Source of the DNA: Antedon mediterranea
Lineage: Eukaryota; Echinodermata; Crinoidea; Comatulida; Antedonidae
DNA: 64,000 nucleotides
Reading direction: 5' to 3'
Assembly: GCF_964355755.1 (NCBI RefSeq)
Contig: NC_092670.1
Span: forward strand, 24,222,795 to 24,286,794
The translations under genes were made by a program, and so were the position numbers. This document shows positions 45,871-57,057 of this stretch, one piece after another. The stretch's first letter is position 1. Each line of letters opens with the position of its first letter. The notes under the pieces were generated by a model that worked only from the letters and a program-made list of their open reading frames with translations, did not search any database and was not told the DNA's origin.

Positions 45871-48056
45871 GTACCCATTTACATACGATTTTACAGGAAA
45901 AGGGGTACAAATCTACATTAGAAATCGTTAAAATCTTCAATTTTTTTCACGCTGCTGCTCTAGCCCGCTACGTCACACGAGATGACTCATTAATTAGATG
46001 AAATCAAGCAGCAGTTATAGTACTACACTTTGACATTTTTGTTAAAATGGAAACTCCACTATAATGTATAGGTAGCAGCTACATTTCTGGTATTTATGAG
46101 TCCCATGATAATACTGTATTTCGCTGTCAGATAATCATTGAATTATTATCAAAACAGTCCATGAAAGTTTTTGTTTGTAATATGATACTTCACACTTAAG
46201 GCGTGATGAAGTGACCCCCAGACTTGACCTTAGCAATAAAATAAAATAAATTGAGTCTGTTTCATATCAAAGTTATTCACTTCTGTAACAAAATTCACAT
46301 TATAGAAAGAGAAAAGAAACGTTTAATTATAACTCAAAAACCACATTGTCTGACAGATTTTTGCTTTTAATTACATTTTTTAAGGTAAAATAACTATTAT
46401 ATGACAATAAAATGACACATTCAAAAACAAATTTGAAATAAAAAATATTTTTCAGAGGGACAATATATCTTTAAAACTGTTAAGTCATTAAGCGAGCAGC
46501 GTTTTTTGTAAGAAATATTTCTTGTTTAAAGTTGAACAGAGTTCAACTTCAACGTTACGATCGGTAAAACTGACTGACCAATCAAATAGTTCATAAATTA
46601 CGTCATCATTGTTTGTGACAATTCTTATTTTTTACAACGCGACGATGTTTTTTGTTCTCTTTTAAAGTCTGACATTTCAAAATAACATTTGTAAGTAAAA
46701 CTAAGTTTTAATATAAAAACAATTTAATTTAATGTTGTCTTTAGTGTAAAGACTAGATTAAGATATCAGCGAAAACATGTCCTAGGCCGGCTGGGTTGAA
46801 GCATCAAAACCCCTAACTTTTTCAATTTTGACACGGGCCCGGCTGCGCGTGACCGGCCTTGGCTTTTCAAAACTTCACGTCCATGTGTCCCAGCAACGTC
46901 GAAAGAACCAAGAAACCAACGATCACGTAAAAATTCGCGACGGAAAAAGAGGCTTTAGGCGCAAAAAAAACAGTTCCGTATATTAAATATGGTCTATACA
47001 AAACCCACTATATTCAAATAATTATATGACAAGAATCTACTGGCCTCAGATGCTATTTCCGGGCGTGTAGAAAAAAATTCCCGGGTGGCATGCCCCCGGA
47101 CCCCCCTCCCCCTAGACGATTATTTTTCCCATATCGTCCCCCTCTTTTTCAAAATCCTAGATCCGCCCCTGCTTTCTCTCTGCTTCTCTTCCACGCCCCT
47201 TATGACCAGGCAATTTCTTCTGCTGTATTGTTCAGCTTCGTTCTAATAGATCTGTACAGTTACATAGTCACACAAATAGGCCCATGTCATGTTTGAATTG
47301 AATATTGTAAGTTTCCAGTTCTTAGCTCGTAGCCGGTCAAACAATGTTAACTTTATCATGGGGAAACCCCTTATTTCTCCATGACTTTACCAAGTCACCA
47401 ACGAATCTGTGATAACGAATCTCATCATACCATTTTGATAAAGAAGAAAAAAAATGCCAATAGGCCTACTTTACAAATCGTTACATTATATCGCAACTAC
47501 AAAACAGGCTATCAAGCTTAATTCATTCATTCAAGAATATTTAATAATTTCGATAATGGTAAATAACAATACATATGATTAAAACAGTTTAAAGACTTAA
47601 TATCTCAAGAAAAACAAATTGTTTGTAACATGCAAGATCCCATAAAAAGATAACAAGTACATCAAAAACATTTCAGAAAAAATTACTTGCACCATAATTG
47701 TAAAATATAAATGTTATCAATAATTTGAAATTAAAACTTTTAAATACGGATTTAGCGTTTAAAAATTCGTCAGGCTATTCCATATCTGTAAACTTACTGC
47801 AATAATGATGAATGGATTAAATGGATTTTATGTAATTCTTTACATTAAACAATAATACATTGAAGAAAGTGCATAAATAGTAAATCTATAAAATGCTTTA
47901 CGTAATTAATATAACAAAATTAAAATTTAGTGTCGATTTACACAAAACATGATACATCTTCAATTGCTTTTCTCAATATTTGATTACACGTCATCATTTT
48001 AAATATGAAATCTTCTCACAGTGGGTTAATGAGAGTGCTGGATTTACGTACTAGCA
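45869..48056. other. Intergenic; one end of a hAT-like element near 47171
   Basis: The sequence ending at 47171, read inverted, starts CAGGGGCGGATCTAGGATTT, which is followed inward by G-rich tracts. This is typical of hAT-like non-autonomous elements. I did not find the opposite terminus, so the element is truncated or its other end has decayed. No gene is recognised; the Pro-rich frame at 47090-47296 is the C-rich tract. Confidence 0.5.
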
Positions 48057-48298
48057 TCTATATATAAATTTACGTAAGGGCAAAATTCGGTAAATCGCAA
48101 TTTATTTCTAGAATTTTTAATCGATGGTATATAAAGTTGGTTCGTACTTTCGGTACTGATTTTAACCACTAATTGATGTAACCCTGTTTACTAATTAAAT
48201 TGAGTTAGATAATTAGTTATTGACAATTAAAACGAATTTAGGTTCAACGATTTGCCCCAAATAGGGGTGTCTTCCGATCGTGGTATACACTGTCATAA

Positions 48299-48697
48299 AG
48301 CCCATTTACACTTGGACGATAACGATGGACGATAAATATATAAACATGCATTTTTTTTACATAAAACAAAATAAATTAGAAAGGTTTTCGTTCTAGAACT
48401 ATAGGATAATCATTTATGCTGTCTTTGATAAAAATAATATTTTAAAAATTCCAATCAAATGACGTCATGATAAATAAAAACAATAAAATCATTGTATTGT
48501 CACGATATTATTGCTCTTACTAATCGTGATGTCATTTGATTGGACGTGTGAAAATATCATTTTCAGCAAAGGAACCATAGAAGGTTATTCTATAGTTCTA
48601 GAATGAAAAGTTTTTTATATTTCTTTTGTTTTATGTATGAAAAATGCACATTTGTCTATTTATCGTCGATCGTTATCGTCCTAGTGTAAATGGGCCT
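48299..48697. mobile_element. Palindromic MITE with TAA target duplication
   Basis: The ends are 'agcccatttacac' and 'gtgtaaatgggcct', extending to inverted repeats of about 38 bp ('ggacgataacgat'), with weaker pairing to the centre ('ttctagaactatagg' and its inverse). TAA is duplicated at 48296-48298 and 48698-48700. Helitron-like copies 1 and 3 show the empty site. The 3-bp TAA target suggests a PIF/Harbinger-type MITE. Confidence 0.85.
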
Positions 48698-48989
48698 TAA
48701 TGCATGTCCATCTTGAAAAATACCCGCATACAATAACACGAGGATGCTTCGCCTTTTCCTATCTCCTCCAACGATAATTGTATTTAATGGCTGAAAACCG
48801 GTTGAACAGCTCAAGTACAGCATCATAATGTTGAAGACAGGTGTATCGTTACATGTATTTTTTCGACTATTCATTCAATCTTTTATTACGGAATCTCTGG
48901 TCCATAGAAAGTAAAAAGTACATATAAATGAAATGAAATAAACAAGACTACTACTACTCATCCTAGGATGGCATTCCACCTGGAGAGCA

Positions 48990-49615
48990 TCTTCGACTTA
49001 ACTAAGACATTGCTTATAATCGTTGAGACTAAAACATTTTCGCTTGCATTTAGTCTACCCATCAGGCCATATATTGATTTTCTTAACAATTCATAGAAAG
49101 AAGAATTCTAAATTCCGTAAACATAATAAGGCTGGCATTGCAATGTCGAGGCCTTTGTAGCAACATTCTTAAACCATTATTATTGTAACATACTTGGACA
49201 GATCGCAAGGTACCCTGATTATAATTGCACCATAATGTAGCACAATACATATTTACACAATATGTTCTAAATAAAACACATTTTACATTGATAGAACACA
49301 TACTAAATTTACTGACCAAGGAGTTGGCTCGGATACACAAAGATCTGTATTGCCGCTTTATATCGAAATCACATAAATCCAAGGAGATAACATGACCAAG
49401 ATATGTGGTGAGTCAACATATTCTAAGGTTTTACCATTAATGGTAATAATAGGTTTCAATTGAATCCACCGTGACTTAGGACTGATTATCATACAAGATG
49501 ATTTCTTAGCATTGTAAACAATATCATTTTTGGCCGCAAAGCATTCAGACATTTTAATTAAATGTTGCAAACCTCATGCAGAAGGTGATAAAAGCATCAT
49601 CTATATACGTTAGGT
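48990..49615 (-). mobile_element. LINE reverse transcriptase fragment, decayed
   Basis: Minus-strand segments read 'CFAAKNDIVYNAKKSSCMII' (about 49490-49550), 'DIKRQYRSLCIRANSLVSKF', then 'CVLFRTYCVNMYCATLWC' and 'GLRMLLQRPRHCNASLIM' (49100-49380). This is the RT thumb region of a common invertebrate LINE clade. A frameshift near 49370 separates the segments. Confidence 0.8.
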
Positions 49616-50495
49616 TGTTAAATTTATTTCAATAAACACTGTGACAGTGACAGTTTTAACAAAGTATTAAATCGCAATTGTTTTACTCTATTTAGTGGTA
49701 TATTAATTATAGGTCTTTAAAAAAATTGTCTTTACTGAGTGGGTAATAAAGAACTATAAAGTAAAGAATAATTTAATATAAAGAATATATGAAAAAAAAT
49801 GTTCCTCTTTTTACCTATCCTCATCCCCAACCCTTAACCCTAATGTTAGATACAAAACACAAATTGGGTTTGTTTAAATGAGTCCAAATCAAAAAATGTG
49901 GACTCATTTTGTTTCTCTTTCGGAAGTAATTCCCAGGGTGCTAATTTTGGTGTACTACATAAATCATTGTGTCTATTTATTTGTCGACAAAGTTGTATAG
50001 TCCTACATTTGAAATCGCCAGTTTTTTTACGCTAGAAATTACTATGTATTCAAAAACCATCTAGTGATTCATAATTTTTCCCAAAAAAATAAAAAAATCT
50101 AATCATCAACAATGTTTATAAACCAGTAGTTTATATTATTATGAAGCAGTTTTTATTATTATATCTATTATTACACAAATAGATTGAAATGATGATTAAA
50201 AAAAAAGAATGATATATAATATTAAATGATCTAAATAAATTATAAAATCTGTGCATAAGAGTATTGTATACAATATATTTACAGGTAGGCGCTAATTAGG
50301 AAAGGAACAACTACAGTAAAACAAGCACATTTACTGGGAAAGTACTGTGTGATGGATATTTACAACATAAATAAAACAATATAAAATATATCAACATTGA
50401 ATATCACACAAATTTAAATGTTGCGTAATTACATGTAAACATAATTTATATACAATTGTGTACACATATCTGTAAATTTACATAACATATACATA

Positions 50496-51531
50496 TCAAA
50501 TGTCAACTTTTGTCATCTTAATTTCTTGTTGAAAGTTTGGTTTGCGGGAATTGCAAGTAAACATATGCACGATAGTGTACAGATACGGATTAATGCACGA
50601 GTTGATAGGAATTATGAATGTTGCCGCCCAAACATATATTTCATCTGGAATGTCCCACCTTTCCGTCTCTGAACAAATCCCCATCAGTATGACAGGGAAC
50701 CAGCAACAGAAATCGGTGAAAACTATTAATCCTAGTTTTCTAGCCATTTTAACCTGTTCCTTTCTCCTCAGTCGTCTGTTAACTGTTGCACCTGAACGTT
50801 GAACAGAGAAGAAAATTGCAACATAACTCGTTGCGATCACGATAAAACCTAAACCATTGAATCCAAAAAAAATGACAATAGCATACTCCCAGCCTGGCCA
50901 TCGACTTTTTGTTAGCGGTAGTGCAAGGCAAACACTCTGTTTCCCATAGTAGTTTTCGCCAAAATACGATAAATTAATAAAGTCTAATCTGTTTACAAGT
51001 GGAAGAAAACTGAGAACAATCCAAACTAACCAACTAATACCGATAATAATTTTACACTTTGTACTGTTCAGCCGTTTTGTAGTGAAAGGGTTCACGATGT
51101 TAACTGCACGGTCAATGCTCAATATCATCAATGTAGTTACAGAACATTGACCGGAGAGAGTAGAAATAGCACCCGCAAAGCTACAAAGAAAACTGCTTTT
51201 CCAATATCTTGCAACTTTCGCGTAGCGTTCTCTGTAGTGTATATCTGTACTCGCTATTATGATCAGATATACTGCCATCAGCAAGTCAGACACAGCCAGA
51301 TTAGTAATGAGCATGGTTTGCACCTTATTAACATTACTGTCATTATTCTTGTTAAACCGTCGTGATACGATTACAACTACATTACCAATGACAGATGAAA
51401 CACCAATAACCAACATCAATACTCTTAACACTTCTCGTTTTAGTAAGTCTGCACAAGAAGCAAAGGCATCTGTTGGTTCGCAGACATCAATGTCACCCAC
51501 GAGACAACACAGGCTAAACAAATCTGAATAT
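50496..51531 (-). CDS. LGR locus 2: seven-transmembrane exon of a relaxin-receptor/GRL101-like GPCR
   Basis: This is the paralogue of 27462-28497, with the same hinge ('YSDLFSLCCLV'), the same disulphide cysteines, 'SIDRAVNI' after TM3 and 'NPYLYT' in TM7. The acceptor AG is at 51533-51532. The frame is open throughout. Differences from locus 1 cluster in the cytoplasmic face: loop 1 is two residues shorter, loop 3 is rewritten around 'NRRLRRKEQVKMARK', and the tail ends KVDI and has lost one Cys of the CTC motif. The transmembrane and extracellular parts are nearly the same. Conservation of a long frame after duplication argues for function. Confidence 0.9.
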
Positions 51532-51855
51532 CTGAGGAAATTAATGATAAATTAATTACTGTAAACTAATACTATGTTGTTTTTGTAACCTGTCTACATA
51601 ATATATTTCTTCTGTAGGCCTAAGCCCGGAAGTGAACAGTTGCATTTTTAACAACCTCTGTATGAAGTGAAATCAGCGTAGAAGATTGCATCGAAAAGTT
51701 TAGCATACATTTGGGACTGCTCAAAGGAAAATACAGTTCTTTAAAATAATATGAATTCGTGTCAAGTTTAAAAAACAATTATTGAATATAATAGGTGCTT
51801 AAACATATTTTTGTATTGTAAATGCATTGTTATTAAGGTCTTATTCAATACTTAC

Positions 51856-51927
51856 AATTCTTGTAAGTTGGTCAGTCCTTCAAATGTTCTATACCTGTAA
51901 TTCTGTAATTTGTTATCCATTAAGTTT
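51856..51927 (-). CDS. LGR locus 2, last LRR exon (72 nt)
   Basis: Counterpart of 28598-28669: phase 2-2, donor GTAAG. One LRR beginning 'NLMDNKLQNY' and ending 'LTNLQEL'. Confidence 0.85.
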
Positions 51928-52778
51928 CTACGAAAAAATAATCAATGACCAATTAAAAGCAAAAAATAGTAATAGAAAACGCGCAATGGATATGTAAAAT
52001 TAGTGTTTGTTGGTTGGTAAGGTATGTTTACCTAGTAAGACTTACGGTTACAAAGTAAACACATTTATATTTATATACAAGATTAGTTCCGCTATAAAAT
52101 GTACCGTTACTTTTAATTTATTCGTTGTACTTCAGTTAAGTTTTTAATTAGTTTGAATTGATATCTTTTAATCCAATAATGCTAAATAGTTATTGTAATC
52201 TATTCCTTCTTTTGATTTTGATAGTTGTGATTTTACATTATATTTCCTGGAAGATAACAATCATATTTTGAACGCGTTTCCGTTATAAACTAAAAATACT
52301 AATATTAGTAATAACGTATAACAATTAATTAAATATTTAGACCCATGTTTAAAAAAACAACTTAATGTTTAAATAAATTATATGATTGTTAGGTAAACTA
52401 GTTTTGCCTTTGACTAACATACATCTTCTTAGAAGCAAACTTTGATTCATCTTAAATTGTTTATATATTGGAAATGCGTATAATTGGTAAAAAGTAAAAT
52501 GTTCAAAACTTACAAAATTAAAAGAATGAGGCAAAATAGGAAAATGCAGCATAATCTATAGTAGTTATTATTATTATGGTTTCATTTAAACAACTGAATG
52601 ATTTTAAATTAACATTTTATAAAGCCAATAACAATAGTGAAATTAAGATGATTACATTTTAAATATTCATCAAGGTTACATAACAAATACTTTAATTGTA
52701 CTTTAAAGGATGCACAAAACGCTGTTAATACAGGTTTCCATACCATCAAAATGCATTAGGCTTACTTAAATTGTCTTA

Positions 52779-53706
52779 CGTTTGTATTCTTAAACCGGAC
52801 TTTAGTCATAGTTCGAAGTTCGACTTGAAAAAGTCGTAGTTCGAGCTATTACTTCAAATTCGATTAAAAAACGAAGTAGTCGAAGTTTGCAGTTCGACTT
52901 AATGAAGTCGAGCTTTTAGTCGAGGTGCACACGTCTGGGTAACAAAGGCTAAACATTGGCCAATGACAAGAGAGTATTTGAGGAGCAGACGAAATTTTGC
53001 GCATTAATATCACTTTCCATTTTTTTACAACACTTTTTACGCATCAGGACTATATACATGAAAAATAATTTTAATCGTTAATTATTAGAACAATATCAGT
53101 ATTAATTTAACAGTGAAGTATATTTGATTAACAACAAACAAAATCTTCAAAATATATTTAGGAACCATGGCGGTACGGTAACTTTTATATTTTCTAGGCC
53201 CCAACAAAGTATGATCGCGACGTACCACGCACTTCATAGCGTGACAAGAAAGCGCTAGGCCCCCTAAACATTTCATCGCGTGGTGAATTTCCGTATCTGC
53301 CATTGTCGCTATGGCGTCACGTAGTTCAAGTCGGACTTGCGCGAAGAAAATAATGTAATTTGTATACGGTTGTAAATAAAGATGATTTTCATTTTTATAA
53401 CTTATACCAATGTATATTTAATTAAGCTAATATAAAAATAGATATTTCATTCTTCAATATCTGGCCAATATAACAACTCAATGACTGTTACGTTTTTCAT
53501 GAACATCGTTTAAAAACCATTTAGTCGACCATTTAGCCTGCCCCCTCCAGGACTAAAAAAAATCGATCAAAATCCGTCTCGATTTAGTCGAGGTTGGCCT
53601 GAATTAGTCGGCGATTTAGTTGAAGTTCGGTTTATGAATTAAAATGACGTCATTTTTAAAGTTTTAGCTCGAACTACGACTAAAATCCGGTTTAAGAATA
53701 CGGGCG
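52779..53706. mobile_element. MITE with TTA target duplication in LGR locus 2
   Basis: The termini 'gtattcttaaaccgga' (from 52784) and 'tccggtttaagaatac' (ending 53701) are inverted. TTA is duplicated at 52776-52778 and 53707-53709. The empty site 'ttgtcttaatatg' is present twice in locus 1 (35375 and 36975). Inner parts have further 'gttcga' / 'tcgaac' inverted motifs. The 3-bp TTA target suggests PIF/Harbinger. It has no transposase. Confidence 0.9.
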
Positions 53707-53800
53707 TTAATATGTATGTGTTTTAAAAAATGGGAAAATTGTCTATGTTGAACATTTTTCAATTAGCATTAACAACAATTAAACATAATCATATACTTAC

Positions 53801-53874
53801 AATTTTTCTAGAGATATCAAACCAAAAAAAAAACATTGGCTTGCAATGCACTAATTTTGTTCTGAGATAAATCC
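53801..53874 (-). pseudogene. LGR locus 2 LRR exon, acceptor and frame lost
   Basis: EKL-type exon of 74 nt (two extra A in the A-run), with acceptor AG changed to TG. The donor GTAAGT is intact. Confidence 0.8.
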
Positions 53875-54088
53875 CATCAAAATAGATTTAAAAAAACCCA
53901 ATAAACACTAAATTGACTATTTTAGTATAATGAAAAAACATAATATTATTATCATGTTACAGTACATATAATGCAACAATCTAACGTTGGCGTCTATTTT
54001 TCAATGTAAATAAGTCAAAACGACTGATGTACAACAACATAAAAAGACAAAAGAAACTCTGAGCAGGTTTAGAAATAAAAATACTCAA

Positions 54089-54160
54089 AGTTCTTTCAGA
54101 GATGTCAAACCAGAAAAAGCATAGCCTGGTAATGTTCTAATTTGGTTCAAAGACAAATCC
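54089..54160 (-). pseudogene. LGR locus 2 LRR exon, open frame but dead donor
   Basis: 72 nt, frame open ('DLSLNQIR' to 'LTSLKEL'), acceptor intact, donor TTGAGT instead of GTGAGT. The same lesion is shared with 54537, 55296 and 55745. Confidence 0.8.
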
Positions 54161-54251
54161 CTTTGAAGTAAATACAGTAAACATGCGAAATAGTATATGT
54201 GAACATTTTTCAATTGGCATTAACAACAATTAAACATAATCATATACTTAC

Positions 54252-54323
54252 AATTTTTCTAGAGATATCAAACCAGAAAAAACATTAGCTTGCAATGCAC
54301 TGATTTTGTTCCGAGACAAATCC
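54252..54323 (-). CDS. LGR locus 2 LRR exon (EKL type, intact)
   Basis: 72 nt, phase 2-2, donor GTAAGT; 'DLSRNKIS' at the start, 'LISLEKL' at the end. Confidence 0.85.
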
Positions 54324-54536
54324 CTTCAAAATAGATTAAAAAAAACCCAATAAACACTAAATTGACTATTTTAGTATAATGAAAAAACATAATATTATTA
54401 TCATGTTACAGTACATTTAATGCAACAATCTAACGCTGGCGTCTATTTTTCAATGTAAATAAGTCAAAACGACTGATGTACAACAACATAAAAAGACAAA
54501 AGAAACTTGGAGCAGGTTTAGAAATAAAATACTCAA

Positions 54537-54608
54537 AGTTCTTTCAGAGATGTCAAACCAGAAAAAGCATAGCCTGGTAATGTTCTAATTTGGTTCAAAG
54601 ACAAATCC
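54537..54608 (-). pseudogene. LGR locus 2 LRR exon, open frame but dead donor
   Basis: Essentially the same as 54089-54160, one ~448-bp unit further; donor TTGAGT. Confidence 0.8.
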
Positions 54609-54699
54609 CTTTGAAGTAAATACAGTAAACATGCGAAATAGTATATGTGAACATTTTTCAATTGGCATTAACAACAATTAAACATAATCATATACTTAC

Positions 54700-54771
54700 A
54701 ATTTTTCTAGAGATATCAAACCAGAAAAAACATTGGCTTGCAATGCACTGATTTTGTTCCGAGACAAATAC
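54700..54771 (-). CDS. LGR locus 2 LRR exon (EKL type, intact)
   Basis: 72 nt, phase 2-2, donor GTAAGT; 'YLSRNKIS' at the start, 'LISLEKL' at the end. Confidence 0.85.
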
Positions 54772-54979
54772 CTTCAAAATAGATAAAATACCAATTAAAC
54801 ACTAAATTGACTATTTTAGTATCAAGAAAAAACACAATATTATTATCATGCCACAGTACATTGAATGCCACAATCTAACGTTGGCGTCTATTTTTAAATG
54901 TGAATAAGTTAAAACGACTGATGGACAACAACATAAAAAAGACAATAGAGACTTTGGGCAAGTTAAAAAAAATACTCAC

Positions 54980-55051
54980 AGTTCTTTCAGAGATGTTAAA
55001 CCAGAAAAAGCATAGCCTGGTAATGTACTCATTTTGTTGTAATACAAATAT
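54980..55051 (-). CDS. LGR locus 2 LRR exon (KEL type, intact)
   Basis: 72 nt, phase 2-2, donor GTGAGT; 'YLYYNKMS' at the start, 'LPGYAF' in the middle, 'LTSLKEL' at the end. Confidence 0.85.
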
Positions 55052-55152
55052 CTTTGAAGTAAACACAGTAAACATGCGAAATAGTATATGTTGAACATTT
55101 TTAAATTAGCATTAACAACAATTAAACGTAATCTTATATAAAAAATAAACAC

Positions 55153-55217
55153 TGGAGATGTCAAAACAGAAAAAAATATTGTCTTGCAATGCACTATTTT
55201 TGTTCCAAGACAAATTC
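55153..55217 (-). pseudogene. LGR locus 2 decayed LRR exon lacking its donor
   Basis: Same donor deletion as 36311-36373. The flank then jumps abruptly at about 55232 into the next unit, marking a recombination junction. Confidence 0.75.
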
Positions 55218-55295
55218 CTTCAAAAATAGATAGATGTACAACAACATAAAAAGACAAAAGAAACTTGGAGCAGGTTTAGAAATAAAAATACTCAA

Positions 55296-55367
55296 AGTTC
55301 TTTCAGAGATGTCAAACCAGAAAAAGCATAGCCTGGTAATTTTCTAATTTGGTTCAAAGACAAATCC
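55296..55367 (-). pseudogene. LGR locus 2 LRR exon, open frame but dead donor
   Basis: 72 nt, donor TTGAGT, frame open; third member of the shared-lesion group. Confidence 0.8.
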
Positions 55368-55458
55368 CTTTGAAGTAAATACAGTAAACATGTGGAATAG
55401 TATATGTGAACATTTTTCAATTGGCATTAACAACAATTAAACATAATCATATACTTAC

Positions 55459-55530
55459 AATTTTTCTAGAGATATCAAACCAGAAAAAACATTGGCTTGC
55501 AATGCACTAATTTTGTTCCAAGACAAATCC
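55459..55530 (-). CDS. LGR locus 2 LRR exon (EKL type, intact)
   Basis: 72 nt, phase 2-2, donor GTAAGT; 'DLSWNKIS' at the start, 'LISLEKL' at the end. Confidence 0.85.
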
Positions 55531-55744
55531 CTTCAAAATAGATTTAAAAAAAACCAATAAACACTAAATTGACTATTTTAGTATAATGAAAAAACATAAT
55601 ATTATTATCATGCCAAAGTACATTGAATGCCACAATCTAACGTTGGCGTCTATCTTTCAATGTAAATAAGTCAAAACGACTGATGTACAACAACATAAAA
55701 AGACAAAAGAAACTTAGAGCAGGTTTAGAAATAAAAATACTCAA

Positions 55745-55816
55745 AGTTCTTTCAGAGATGTTAAACCAGAAAAAGCATAGCCTGGTAATGTACTAATTTT
55801 GTTGTAATTCAAATAT
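55745..55816 (-). pseudogene. LGR locus 2 LRR exon, open frame but dead donor
   Basis: 72 nt, donor TTGAGT. The body resembles 54980-55051 ('YLNYNKIS' at the start), so this exon looks like a recombinant between the dead-donor flank and a different LRR. Confidence 0.8.
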
Positions 55817-55918
55817 CTTTGAAGTAAACACAGTAAACATGCGAAATAGTATATGTTGAACATTTTTAAATTAGCATTAACAACAATTAAACGTAATCTT
55901 ATATAAAAAATAAACACT

Positions 55919-55982
55919 GGAGATGTCAAAACAGAAAAAAATATTGTCTTGCAATGCACTATTTTTGTTCCAAGACAAATTC
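55919..55982 (-). pseudogene. LGR locus 2 decayed LRR exon lacking its donor
   Basis: Copy of 55153-55217. Confidence 0.75.
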
Positions 55983-56202
55983 CTTCAAAAATAGATAAAA
56001 TACCCAGAAAACATACTAAATTGACTATTCTTAGTATCAAGAAAAAACACAATTTTTATTATTATTATTATCAAGTCACAGTATAATATTGAATCCAACA
56101 ATCTAACGTTAACGTCTATTCTTAAATGTGAATTAGTCAAAACGACTAATGGACAACAACATAAAAATGACAATATAGACTTAGAGCAAGTTTAGAAATA
56201 AC

Positions 56203-56296
56203 AAGGACATATACATGGCTGCAGTCGCGTGCGAAAATGTGAGTAAGTGTTTACCGACCAACCAACCGACCGACGTAGTAAGCTGTAGAGTCGCGT
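56203..56296. mobile_element. Fragment of GTCGCGTGC-family repeat
   Basis: 'catggctgcagtcgcgtgcg' followed by a GACC-rich tract. It matches 36590-36668 and adjoins a 26-nt LRR exon fragment at 56321-56346. Confidence 0.6.
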
Positions 56297-56320
56297 TTGC
56301 ACTCGACTAAAAATATTGAC

Positions 56321-56346
56321 AGTTCTTTCAGAGATGTCAAACCAGC
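56321..56346 (-). pseudogene. LGR locus 2 LRR exon fragment
   Basis: Only the 3' end of a KEL-type exon ('agttctttcagagatgtc' on the plus strand) remains. A similar fragment is near 38216 at locus 1. Confidence 0.6.
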
Positions 56347-56409
56347 AATGATCTGACATCAACATAAAAAAGACAATAGAAACTTTAGGCAAGTTTAAAA
56401 AATACTCAC

Positions 56410-56481
56410 AGTTCTTTCAGAGATATCAAACCAGAAAAGGTATATGCTGGTAATGTACCAATTTGGTTGTAAGACAAATCT
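56410..56481 (-). CDS. LGR locus 2 LRR exon (KEL type, intact)
   Basis: 72 nt, phase 2-2, donor GTGAGT; 'DLSYNQIG' at the start, 'LPAYTF' in the middle, 'LISLKEL' at the end. Orthologous in position to 38296-38367. Confidence 0.85.
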
Positions 56482-56579
56482 CTTTAAAGTAAACACAATA
56501 AACATGCGAAATTGTCTATGTTGAACTTTTTTCAATTAGCATTAAGGAAAATAAACGTAATCATATGAAAGATAAACAC

Positions 56580-56643
56580 TTGAGATGTCAAACCAGAAAA
56601 ACATTTTTCTTGCAATGCACTAATTTTGTTCCAAGATAAATCC
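56580..56643 (-). pseudogene. LGR locus 2 decayed LRR exon lacking its donor
   Basis: Counterpart of 38469-38538, with the same donor loss. Confidence 0.75.
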
Positions 56644-56862
56644 CTTCAATATAGATAAAATAGGTCTTCCCAGTAAACATAATAAATTGACTATTTTAAT
56701 ATTAGGGAAAAACACAATATTTTTATCATGTCACAGTACATTGAATGCAACAATCTAACGTTGGCGTCTATTTTCAATGTAAATAAGTCAAAACGACTGA
56801 TGGACAACAACATAACAAAGACAATAGAAAATTGGAGCAAGTTTAGTAATAAAAATACTTAC

Positions 56863-56934
56863 AGTTCTTTCAAAGATGTCAAACCAGAAAACGCATAGCC
56901 TGGTAATGTACTAATTTGGTTGAAAGACAAATCT
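56863..56934 (-). CDS. LGR locus 2 LRR exon (KEL type, intact)
   Basis: 72 nt, phase 2-2, donor GTAAGT; 'DLSFNQIS' at the start, 'LPGYAF' in the middle, 'LTSLKEL' at the end. Same protein as 38755-38826. Confidence 0.85.
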
Positions 56935-57029
56935 CTTTAAAATAAACACAATAAACATTCGAAATTGTCTATGCTGAAAATCTTTAAATTATCTTTAACA
57001 ACAATTAAACATAATCACATAAAAAATAA

Positions 57030-57057
57030 TGCACTAATTTCGTTCTAAGACAAATCC
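57030..57057 (-). pseudogene. LGR locus 2 truncated LRR exon
   Basis: Counterpart of 38920-38949. Confidence 0.7.

Larger units (their letters stand above)
48057..50070 (+). mobile_element. Helitron-like repeat, copy 2 (interrupted)
   Basis: It starts 'tctatatataaatttacgtaa' after an A and ends '...accatctag' before a T near 50070, as expected for a Helitron (5' TC, 3' CTRR, insertion between A and T). It is co-linear with copy 3 at 60728-62050. A MITE (48299-48697) and a LINE fragment (about 48850-49615) are inserted in it. Confidence 0.6.

Noticed and set aside
45710-46001. Tyr/Ile-repeat proteins on both strands
   Set aside because: Translation of a (TA)n microsatellite.
53085-53303. 72-residue protein on the minus strand
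   Set aside because: It lies wholly inside the TTA-flanked MITE, is absent from locus 1 and has no recognisable domain.
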